Program-made: the position numbers and the translations under genes
Part shown: piece by piece, positions 5,198-10,437 of the stretch
How the letters are laid out: each line of letters starts with the position of its first letter
Numbering within the stretch: the first letter of the stretch is position 1
Assembly: GCA_002773575.1 (NCBI GenBank)
Contig: PFAT01000002.1
Span: 1-11,271, forward strand
From: Candidatus Falkowbacteria bacterium CG10_big_fil_rev_8_21_14_0_10_44_15
GTDB lineage: Bacteria; Patescibacteriota; Patescibacteriia; Patescibacteriales; XYC2-FULL-47-12
DNA: 11,271 nt
Reading direction: 5' to 3'
Notes under the pieces: generated by a model
The model's input: only the letters and a program-made list of their open reading frames with translations
Databases searched by the model: none
Told to the model about the DNA's origin: nothing

Positions 5198-7294
5198 ATG
5201 AATAAAGCTGATGCCAACATAAAAAATAGAATAGACAAATTGCGCCGGCAAATTGACGAAATGCGTTACCAATATCACGTGCTGGATAAGCCGGATATTG
5301 ACGACCAGATTTATGATTCGCTGACGCGCGAGTTGCGCGAGTTAGAAACAAAATACCCCGAACTGCAAAGCCCGACTTCGCCGACAGTGCGCATCGGCGG
5401 CCAGGCGATAGTTAAATTTCAAAAAGTCCGCCACCCGGTCCGGCAATGGTCGTTGCAGGACGCTTTTAATTTTTCTGAAGTACAAGATTGGGAAGAAAAA
5501 ATCCAGCGCATTTTGGAAAAAGAAAATATTAAAGAAAAACTCGATTACTCCTGCGAAGTAAAAATTGACGGGCTGAAAATAATTTTAATTTACGAAAACG
5601 GTGAATTCACGCAAGCGGCGACCAGAGGCGACGGCCAAATCGGCGAAGACGTAACCGAACAAATTAAAACCATCCAGAGCGTCCCCCTCCGCCTCGCCCC
5701 CACCTCCCTCCCGGCCCCCCTCCTTAGTAAGGAGGGGGGAGCTAAAAAAATAGATGCTACTGTCGTCGGTGAGGCGTGGCTAAATAAAGAGCATTTGGCA
5801 AAAATTAATCAAGAACGAAAAAAAGCGGGCGAGCCGCTCTTTGCCAATTCGCGCAACGCCGCCGCCGGCTCTATCCGGCAATTGGATCCAAAAATTACCG
5901 CCGCGCGCAAGCTAGATTCTTTTGTTTATGATATTGACGCGATTGCCGGAAAATTTCCCGCTACGCAGATTGAAGAATTGAAGCTGCTGGAAAAATTGGG
6001 GTTTAAAGTAAATAAAGAATATCGGCATTGTAAAAATTTAGCTGAAGCGCAAAAGATGCACGACGAATGGGCGGGCAAAAAAGACAAACAACCGTACGGC
6101 ATTGACGGCTTAGTGATAAAAGTAAACAGCAAAAAGTTGCAGGATATATTGGGTTATACGGGCAAAGCGCCGCGCTGGGCGCTGGCGTACAAATTCGCGC
6201 CGGCCAAAGCGACCACGGTCGTGGAAGACATCACGGTGCAGGTTGGCCGCACTGGCGCGCTGACTCCGGTAGCGCACCTGCGACCGGTAGCGGTTGCCGG
6301 CACGACGGTCAGCCGCGCCACTTTGCATAACGAAGATGAAATCGCCCGCTTGGGCGTAAAAATCGGCGATACCGTAGTGGTGCATAAAGCCGGCGATATT
6401 ATTCCGGAAGTAGTGGAAGTTTTAACTAAACTGCGCACGGGCAAAGAAAAGAAATTTTTAATGCCGAAGAAATGCCCGATTTGCGGCAGCGCGGTAGAGC
6501 GCCGCGCCGGGGAAGCGGCAACTTATTGCACGAATAAAAAGTGTTTTGCTCAAGGATTAGAAAAAATAATCCATTTTGTTTCTAAAAAAGGAATGAACAT
6601 TGAGGGCTTGGGCGATAAAATCGTGGAGCAACTATTGAACGAAGGTTTAATCAAAGACGCGGCCGACCTTTATTATTTAACCGCCGGCGATTTAGAGCCG
6701 CTGGAGCGGTTTGCGGAAAAGAAAGCGCAAAATATCATTGATTCCATTCAACAGAGCCGGAAGGTGGAGTTGCCAAAATTATTGTACGCGCTCGGCATTC
6801 GGCATGTGGGGGAAGAAACAGCGCGCCTGCTGGCGCAGGCAATTTTCAATTGGCAATTTTCAATTGGCAATTTAGGAAATTTAGTCAAATATTTTCAGAA
6901 AGTAAAGCTAGGGGAGCTGCAGAGTATAGATGGGATTGGAGAAATTGTGGGCAAGAGCGTTTATGATTGGTTCAGAGATAAAAATAATGTTGAATTTTTA
7001 GAAAGATTGCGGGACGGCGGCATAAAAGTTAAAAGTGAAAAGTTAAAAGTTAAAAGTGAAAAGTTTAAGGGCAAAAGTTTTGTTTTGACCGGAACAATGG
7101 CTGGTTTGACACGCGATGAGGCGAAAGATAAGATAAGGGAGTTAGGGGGAGATGTTTCCGCTTCCGTCGGCAAAAATACCGATTATGTGGTGGCGGGCAG
7201 CGAGCCGGGGAGTAAGTATGATAAGGCGAAAAAATTGGGAGTGAAGATTATAGATGAGGAAAAATTTTTAGAGTTATTAAAGATGATTAAGTGA
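5198..7294 (+). CDS. ligA: NAD-dependent DNA ligase LigA
   Basis: LigA seals nicks in duplex DNA during replication and repair, using NAD+ to adenylate its active-site Lys. The domains are in normal order over 698 residues: the N-terminal NAD-binding helices (Y-x-Y-H-V-L-D, about 25-32; Y-D-x-L-x-R-E-L, about 39-47), the nucleotidyltransferase domain with K122 in the K-I-D-G motif, the OB fold, a Cys4 zinc finger (C426, C429, C444, C449), the helix-hairpin-helix region (G-I-R-H-V-G-E-E-T-A and I-D-G-I-G-E) and a C-terminal BRCT domain (about 622-698). All key residues look intact, so the enzyme should be active. It is slightly longer than the common 660-680 residues because of three repeat-derived insertions (nt 5682-5742, 6841-6868, 7024-7065). 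No clear RBS; the start at 5198 fits the family N-terminus. It ends in TGA, which lies at the edge of a large palindrome. Confidence 0.98.
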   Translation: MNKADANIKNRIDKLRRQIDEMRYQYHVLDKPDIDDQIYDSLTRELRELETKYPELQSPTSPTVRIGGQAIVKFQKVRHPVRQWSLQDAFNFSEVQDWEEKIQRILEKENIKEKLDYSCEVKIDGLKIILIYENGEFTQAATRGDGQIGEDVTEQIKTIQSVPLRLAPTSLPAPLLSKEGGAKKIDATVVGEAWLNKEHLAKINQERKKAGEPLFANSRNAAAGSIRQLDPKITAARKLDSFVYDIDAIAGKFPATQIEELKLLEKLGFKVNKEYRHCKNLAEAQKMHDEWAGKKDKQPYGIDGLVIKVNSKKLQDILGYTGKAPRWALAYKFAPAKATTVVEDITVQVGRTGALTPVAHLRPVAVAGTTVSRATLHNEDEIARLGVKIGDTVVVHKAGDIIPEVVEVLTKLRTGKEKKFLMPKKCPICGSAVERRAGEAATYCTNKKCFAQGLEKIIHFVSKKGMNIEGLGDKIVEQLLNEGLIKDAADLYYLTAGDLEPLERFAEKKAQNIIDSIQQSRKVELPKLLYALGIRHVGEETARLLAQAIFNWQFSIGNLGNLVKYFQKVKLGELQSIDGIGEIVGKSVYDWFRDKNNVEFLERLRDGGIKVKSEKLKVKSEKFKGKSFVLTGTMAGLTRDEAKDKIRELGGDVSASVGKNTDYVVAGSEPGSKYDKAKKLGVKIIDEEKFLELLKMIK
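5682..5742. repeat. Palindromic repeat inserted in frame within ligA
   Basis: A C-rich tract followed by a perfect hairpin: CCCCCCTCCTTA (5715-5726), one base, then its complement (5728-5739). It is translated as about 20 residues ending A-P-L-L-S-K-E-G-G, between the conserved P-L-R-L strand and V-V-G-E-A-W of the nucleotidyltransferase domain, where other ligases have a short turn. The same family occurs between the pilin genes (1190-1393). Confidence 0.8.
6841..6868. repeat. 14-bp tandem repeat inside ligA
   Basis: AATTTTCAATTGGC is repeated exactly twice. The unit is not a multiple of three, so the two copies are read in different frames (I-F-N-W-Q, then F-S-I-G-N). The repeat lies in the helix-hairpin-helix region, between E-E-T-A-R-L-L and the second hairpin, where it seems to add a few residues. 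Confidence 0.75.
7024..7065. repeat. 21-bp tandem repeat in the HhH-BRCT linker of ligA
   Basis: Two identical 21-bp units (7024-7044 and 7045-7065) encode a seven-residue repeat K-V-K-S-E-K-L / K-V-K-S-E-K-F. They fall exactly in the linker before the BRCT domain. The unit keeps frame. Confidence 0.85.
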
Positions 7295-7388
7295 TGCGAA
7301 GCTACGAATGACTATGCGAACCTACGAACTGCGAATTTGTGCATGTTCGTATGTTTGTAGGTTGGCATTAAAATTTGTAGTTTCGCAT
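7294..7388. repeat. Long three-layer palindrome spanning the ligA stop and the gatC leader
   Basis: Three nested inverted pairs can be read: 7294-7308 with 7374-7388 (ATGCGAAGCTACGAA type), 7314-7329 with 7353-7368, and 7324-7332 with 7341-7350. Each has one or two mismatches or a bulge. The sequence is built from variants of TACGAA/TTCGTA and GCGAA/TTCGC words. The last base of the ligA TGA is the first base of the outer arm. There is no T-tract. Confidence 0.75.
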
Positions 7389-7392
7389 AAGT
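7357..7392 (+). repeat. 36-bp direct repeat, copy 1 (just before gatC)
   Basis: This stretch matches 8455-8490, just before gatA, at 35 of 36 positions (7364 G versus 8462 C). Each copy ends a few bases before a start codon (7399 for gatC, 8492 for gatA). Confidence 0.9.
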
Positions 7393-7398
7393 AAGTAT

Positions 7399-7695
7399 AT
7401 GAAACTATCCAAACAGGAAATTCAACACATCGCTGACCTTGCTCGTTTAGAGCTTACGGATGAAGAATTAGAGAAATACGGCAGCCAACTGTCTGATGTT
7501 TTAAATTATATTGATCAATTAAAAGAAGTAGACACGAGCAATATTGAGCCAACCGCGCAGGTAACCGGGATGGAAAACATTATGCGCGCGGATGAAGCGG
7601 AAAATTGGCCTTTAGACGAAACTGAAGCGGCGCTCGGGCAGGCGCCGGAGCGGGAAGGAAAATATGTTAAAGTGAGGAGAGTACTTAACTCATAG
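7399..7695 (+). CDS. gatC: Asp/Glu-tRNA amidotransferase subunit C
   Basis: GatC is the small subunit of GatCAB, which converts Glu-tRNA(Gln) and/or Asp-tRNA(Asn) to the correct Gln or Asn form. It wraps around GatA and GatB and stabilises GatA. The 98-residue product has the family features: S-K-Q-E-I-x-H-I-A-D-L-A-R-L-E-L-T-D-E-E (3-22), the helix with V-L-N-Y-I-D-Q-L-K-E-V-D-T (34-46), N-I-E-P-T (48-52), and the conserved R-A-D near 63-65. Length is normal. It lies about 100 bp after ligA and about 800 bp before gatA; gatC and gatA are usually adjacent, so the gap with a reverse-strand transcript between them is odd. No strong RBS is seen. The stop codon lies within a hairpin (7687-7751). 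Confidence 0.96.
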   Translation: MKLSKQEIQHIADLARLELTDEELEKYGSQLSDVLNYIDQLKEVDTSNIEPTAQVTGMENIMRADEAENWPLDETEAALGQAPEREGKYVKVRRVLNS

Positions 7696-7751
7696 CACAA
7701 AACACACAACACATAACATTTTGATATTTTATGTGCCGTGCGTTATGAGTT
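7687..7751. repeat. Hairpin overlapping the gatC stop codon
   Basis: AACTCATA (7687-7694) pairs with TATGAGTT (7744-7751), GCAC (7695-7698) with GTGC (7738-7741), and CACATAA (7710-7716) with TTATGTG (7729-7735). A run of six T follows at 7763-7768, 11 bp after the stem. It may be the gatC transcript end, but the distance makes a classical terminator doubtful. Confidence 0.6.
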
Positions 7752-7771
7752 GCGCGTTATGCTTTTTTACA

Positions 7772-8335
7772 AAATAAATAACCCTGCCGCGACAGATGAG
7801 TGTTTGAATACTCAACTGTGCGGCAGGGTTCGTGGGCGGAGCGGAGGGGCTCGTAAAGAGCCCTTGGAGTCTTTGTACGGAGTATCAGTACTCCGCTCCG
7901 GTACTAAAGATCAGGAGGGTATGGGGGCCAGCGCGGCAATTGCGCGTGCACGCGACTTATCACAACCGCACAGCAACCCCATTGATCGATTTGTCGGCGA
8001 AATTTTTGGTCAGGATTCAGCCCCGACCATCATCCGCCGATGCCCTTCCTGAAACTCCCGAAACTGACCTCTCGGGCTCTTGTAATCGTCTGAAGAGCCC
8101 GAGAGGAAAAACCTATTGCTAGCTTATGGCGTCCCCAGCGCCATGCCAGCAACGGCTCCGGGGTGCGATCATGTGTTTTCCCTCCTTTCGAGGATTTGCT
8201 GAACTTGCGGGTTTTTGTGATCGCCGTTAAACCCGCAAGAAAAAAATCAAAGTAACTAACGAAATCCTACAGGATACCGGTTCATTTCGTTTTCCCCTTC
8301 CCCTTTCCTAAAGAAAATTTTACAGAACAAATTAT
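7772..8335 (-). ncRNA. Candidate large structured non-coding RNA (about 560 nt, class unknown)
   Basis: No convincing protein gene fills the gatC-gatA gap, but the minus strand has a full consensus promoter (8342-8370), a chain of long hairpins and a terminator-like 3' end (7780-7830). Hairpins in plus coordinates: 8259-8265/8284-8290 (7 bp); 8204-8214/8229-8239 (11 bp); 8116-8152 (TTGCTGGC-ATGGCG arms, 14 bp with one G-U); 8068-8081/8093-8106 (14 bp, perfect); 7994-7999/8035-8040 enclosing 8008-8014/8022-8028; 7921-7926/7977-7982 enclosing the palindrome 7943-7954; 7871-7909 (14 bp with bulges); 7847-7852/7858-7863 (6 bp). Possible long-range pairs are 7891-7899 with 7838-7846 (9 bp) and 8180-8186 with 7913-7919 (7 bp). 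I see no RNase P, tmRNA, SRP, 6S or rRNA consensus. Strand and ends are inferred from the promoter and 3' hairpin. Confidence 0.7.
7780..7830 (-). terminator. Terminator-like hairpin for the minus-strand RNA
   Basis: An 11-bp perfect stem (AACCCTGCCGC, 7780-7790, with 7820-7830) is extended by ACAG/CTGT and TGAGT/ACTCA around an 8-nt loop. On the minus strand it is followed by a T-rich tail (TATTTATTTTG, 7779-7769). The tail is interrupted by A, so efficiency is uncertain. It could also be a structural domain of the RNA. Confidence 0.65.
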
Positions 8336-8341
8336 GAAAGC

Positions 8342-8370
8342 AGTATAGCATATCAGTAAAATTATGTCAA
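8342..8370 (-). promoter_or_regulatory. Consensus sigma70 promoter on the minus strand
   Basis: Read on the minus strand: TTGACA (8370-8365), a 17-bp spacer and TATACT (8347-8342), preceded by TGC (extended -10). It points away from gatA toward gatC. The predicted start is near 8335. The design closely parallels the promoter at 4425-4453. Confidence 0.88.
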
Positions 8371-8454
8371 GCAATGGATATACAAAAATAGTAAATTTTA
8401 GCCAATATTAAACAATAATAATATAAATAAAAAACTACTAAAATTTGTAAGTTC

Positions 8455-8490
8455 GTAGGTTCGCATTAAAATTTGTAGTTTCGCATAAGT
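8455..8490 (+). repeat. 36-bp direct repeat, copy 2 (just before gatA)
   Basis: The partner of 7357-7392 with one mismatch. It ends one base before the gatA ATG. Only the right half of the larger palindrome seen before gatC is present here. The rest of 8371-8454 is AT-rich and holds nothing I can identify. Confidence 0.9.
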
Positions 8491-8491
8491 T

Positions 8492-9970
8492 ATGAAATTA
8501 AACGAATTAACAATAAAACAAGCGTACGAAGGTTTAACTAAGGGCGAATTTACCGCCGTTGAATTGGCTAAAGCTTGTTTAGCGGAGATAAAAAAGCGCA
8601 ATCAAGCATTAAACGCGGTTCTGACTATTTGTGAAGAAGAAGCGCTCGCGGAAGCTAAAGCGGCGGATAAGAGAATAAAAGCGGGAACGGCAAAGGAGTT
8701 AACCGGCATTCCGTATTTAGCCAAAGATAATTATTTAACCAAAGGAGTAAGGACCACCGCCGCTTCTAAAATTTTGGCTAATTACATCGCGCCTTATGAC
8801 GCGACTGTAATAAAAAAATTGCGGCAAGCCGGCGCGGTGTTGTTAGGCAAAACCAATTTAGACGAATTCGCACACGGCTCTTCAACCGAAAACTCCGCTT
8901 TTGGCCCGACTAAAAATCCGCATGACTTAACGCGCGTGCCCGGCGGCTCTTCCGGCGGCAGTGCCGCGGCGGTGGCGGCAAACTTTTGTATTTTCGCCTT
9001 AGGCACTGATACCGGCGGCTCAATTCGCCACCCGGCCGCTTTCTGCGGCGTGGTCGGATTAAAACCGACTTACGGTCGCGCTTCTCGCTTTGGCATAATC
9101 GCGATGACTTCTTCTACCGATGCGCCGGGCCCGATTGCTAAAACCGTCGCCGACGCCGCTATGGTGCAGGCCGTAATTTCCGGCCGCGACCAAAATGATT
9201 TTACTACCGCTGATGTGCCGGCGGTGGATTACGAAAAAGAGATGGGAAAAAACATCAAAGGCGTGAAAGTCGGCGTGCCGCACGAATATTTTTTGGCGGG
9301 GATGAATAAAGCGGTGGAAGATAAAGTTAAAGAGGCGATAGAGTCTTTACGACAGAAGGGAGCGGAAATTATTAATATCAGCTTGCCGCACACTAAATCC
9401 GCTTTGCCCGTATATTATATTATCACTCCCTCCGAAGTCAGCTCTAACTTAGGCAGATACGACGGCATTCGATATCCCCTCCCCAGTGATCCCGCAGTAC
9501 TGCGGGACGGGGCAGGCACCCCCAACCCCTCTTCCCGCAACACTGCGGGGCGAGGGGAGACGGCGGATTTGATGGAATTATATAAAAAAAATCGCGCTCT
9601 TTTTGGCGCGGAAGCCAAACGGCGCATAATGCTCGGCACTTACGCGCTCTCGGCCGGCTATTACGATGCCTATTATCTGCAGGCGCAAAAAGTGCGCACG
9701 ATTATCATTGAAGAATTTGAAGCGGCGTTTAAAGAAGTGGATGTTATCATTACGCCGACGACTCCCGATATTGCTTTTAAGTTTGGCGCCAACAAAGACC
9801 CGCTGAAAATGTATTTAGAAGACATATTCACTCTTTCCTCATCGCTTGCCGGTCTGCCGGCGATTTCGGTTCCTTGCGGCATAGTTGACAAAATGCCCGT
9901 CGGCTGCCAAATTATCGGCAGGAAGTTTGAGGAAGGAATGGTGATGAGAGTAGCCGGAAGGTTCGCATAG
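8492..9970 (+). CDS. gatA: Asp/Glu-tRNA amidotransferase subunit A (glutaminase)
   Basis: GatA hydrolyses glutamine and supplies ammonia to GatB for amidation of Glu-tRNA(Gln)/Asp-tRNA(Asn). The 492-residue product carries the amidase signature G-G-S-S-G-G-S (151-157) and T-G-G-S-I-R-H-P (174-181). The catalytic triad is Lys78, cis-Ser153 and nucleophile Ser177, spaced as in other GatA proteins (24 residues between the Ser). D-N-Y, G-L-K-P-T-Y-G and R-I-M-L-G-T-Y-A-L-S-A-G-Y-Y-D-A-Y-Y are all present. Two oddities: residues about 329-357 are translated palindromic repeat replacing a short loop after R-Y-D-G-I-R-Y, and the C-terminus stops early at V-A-G-R-F-A, apparently lacking the usual last dozen or so residues; its last codons and TAG are a copy of the tRNA-Ser 5' end. 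The core looks active. gatB is not in the window. No clear RBS. Confidence 0.97.
   Translation: MKLNELTIKQAYEGLTKGEFTAVELAKACLAEIKKRNQALNAVLTICEEEALAEAKAADKRIKAGTAKELTGIPYLAKDNYLTKGVRTTAASKILANYIAPYDATVIKKLRQAGAVLLGKTNLDEFAHGSSTENSAFGPTKNPHDLTRVPGGSSGGSAAAVAANFCIFALGTDTGGSIRHPAAFCGVVGLKPTYGRASRFGIIAMTSSTDAPGPIAKTVADAAMVQAVISGRDQNDFTTADVPAVDYEKEMGKNIKGVKVGVPHEYFLAGMNKAVEDKVKEAIESLRQKGAEIINISLPHTKSALPVYYIITPSEVSSNLGRYDGIRYPLPSDPAVLRDGAGTPNPSSRNTAGRGETADLMELYKKNRALFGAEAKRRIMLGTYALSAGYYDAYYLQAQKVRTIIIEEFEAAFKEVDVIITPTTPDIAFKFGANKDPLKMYLEDIFTLSSSLAGLPAISVPCGIVDKMPVGCQIIGRKFEEGMVMRVAGRFA
9476..9562. repeat. Palindromic repeat inserted in frame within gatA
   Basis: Contains a perfect 18-bp palindrome TCCCGCAGTACTGCGGGA (9490-9507) and a second hairpin (CCCCTC 9526-9531 and CCCGCA 9534-9539 with TGCGGG 9544-9549 and GAGGGG 9552-9557). 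It is read as about 29 Pro/Gly/Asn/Ser/Arg-rich residues and does not break the frame. It shares GGGACGGGGC with the intergenic element at 1190-1393. Confidence 0.82.
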
Positions 9971-9971
9971 T
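9956..9971 (+). repeat. 16-bp copy of the tRNA-Ser 5' end at the end of gatA
   Basis: GGAAGGTTCGCATAGT at 9956-9971 is identical to 10303-10318, the first 16 nt of the tRNA-Ser gene. It supplies the last four sense codons and the TAG stop of gatA. The two copies bracket the GIY-YIG gene, 347 bp apart. Confidence 0.9.
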
Positions 9972-10023
9972 CCCGCCCGAGGCGGGCATGGGTCTGGGCT
10001 GAAAGCCCATCCGCCTTGGGCGG
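9972..10023. repeat. GC-rich nested palindrome before the GIY-YIG gene
   Basis: The outer arms CGCCCGAGGCGG (9974-9985) and CCGCCTTGGGCG (10011-10022) are inverted with one mismatch. Each arm can also fold on itself, and a small hairpin GGGCT-GAA-AGCCC (9996-10008) sits in the middle. On the minus strand it reads S-P-P-K-A-D-G-L-S-A-Q. It starts directly after the 16-bp repeat. Confidence 0.8.
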
Positions 10024-10036
10024 AGAGTGCACATGT

Positions 10037-10294
10037 ATGTATTATGTTTATATACTTTATAGTAAAAAATTAAAAAAGCGCTATATTGGGTCATCAAATG
10101 ACTTGCAAAGAAGGCTAGTTGAACATAATAGTGGTAATTGTAGCTTTACTTCCCAGGGGACTCCATGGAAATTGATTTATTATGAAGTTTTTAAATTTGA
10201 AAAAGATGCAAGGCAAGAAGAATTATTTTTAAAAAGCGGGAAAGGCAGGGAAAGAATAAAATTTTTATTAGCGGAAACAATGAAAAATCTGTAG
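10037..10294 (+). CDS. Small GIY-YIG nuclease-family protein (UvrC N-terminal-like, YhbQ type)
   Basis: An 85-residue single-domain GIY-YIG protein. Motifs: Y-Y-V-Y-I-L (2-7) as the 'GIY' strand, R-Y-I-G-S-S (15-20) as 'YIG', R25/R26 in D-L-Q-R-R-L-x-E-H-N, P-W-K-L-I-Y-Y-E (43-50), and the helix A-R-Q-E-E-L-F-L-K-S-G-K-G-R (58-71) with E62 as the likely metal-binding catalytic Glu. The length fits the stand-alone family (COG2827-like), whose cellular role is unsettled; some GIY-YIG proteins are homing or repair nucleases. Start: ATG at 10037; a TTG at 10016 is possible but would translate part of the palindrome. GGAG at 10022-10025 is a distant RBS. Base composition is visibly more AT-rich than gatA. 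It lies between a 16-bp direct repeat taken from the tRNA 5' end, which suggests arrival as a small mobile unit (inference). Confidence 0.9.
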   Translation: MYYVYILYSKKLKKRYIGSSNDLQRRLVEHNSGNCSFTSQGTPWKLIYYEVFKFEKDARQEELFLKSGKGRERIKFLLAETMKNL

Positions 10295-10302
10295 TATATT
10301 TT

Positions 10303-10389
10303 GGAAGGTTCGCATAGTGGTCGAGTGCGCACGCTTGGAAAGCGTGTAGGGCGTAAAAACCCTCGAGGGTTCGAATCCCTCACCTTCCG
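10303..10389 (+). tRNA. tRNA-Ser (anticodon GGA)
   Basis: An 87-nt cloverleaf: acceptor GGAAGGT (10303-10309) with ACCTTCC (10382-10388), discriminator G at 10389, D-arm GCA/TGC, anticodon stem CACGC/GCGTG with loop TTGGAAA (anticodon GGA at 10337-10339), a long variable arm with a GGG/CCC stem, and a T-arm GAGGG-TTCGAAT-CCCTC. The long variable arm fits Ser. GGA reads UCC and UCU codons. CCA is not encoded. A terminator follows, and a tyrosine recombinase converges on its 3' end. Confidence 0.96.
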
Positions 10390-10403
10390 CCGTGAAATGA
10401 AAG

Positions 10404-10424
10404 CGGGGTGCAAGCCCCGTTTTT
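10404..10424 (+). terminator. Rho-independent terminator after tRNA-Ser
   Basis: CGGGG (10404-10408) pairs with CCCCG (10415-10419), loop TGCAAG, followed by five T (10420-10424). It lies 14 nt after the tRNA end. It is short but GC-rich. Confidence 0.8.
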
Positions 10425-10437
10425 ATGTTGTCTTAGG

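Noticed and set aside
5007..5351. Minus-strand 114-codon frame with D-S-R-F-R-G-N-D-N
   Set aside because: This peptide is the known artefact of translating the TGTCATTCCCGCG repeat; the frame also overlaps the start of ligA.
7292..7294. Alternative genetic code with TGA as glycine
   Set aside because: ligA ends at TGA directly after a complete BRCT domain, which fits TGA as a stop codon.
7738..8122. Two overlapping plus-strand open frames (104 and 96 codons) in the gatC-gatA gap
   Set aside because: They run through the hairpins of the candidate RNA, have no RBS or promoter and no recognisable motif; their peptides look like translated structured RNA.
7772..8335. RNase P RNA, tmRNA, SRP RNA or a known riboswitch as the identity of the structured RNA
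   Set aside because: I looked for the RNase P core (GAGGAAAGTCC), the tmRNA tRNA-like end and ALAA tag, the SRP apical loop and the T-box antiterminator word, and found none. A short GGGGCTGAATC stretch recalls the tmRNA 5' end, but nothing else fits.
10016..10036. TTG start at 10016 for the GIY-YIG protein
   Set aside because: It lies in the palindrome; the ATG at 10037 begins exactly at the conserved Y-Y-V-Y-I motif.
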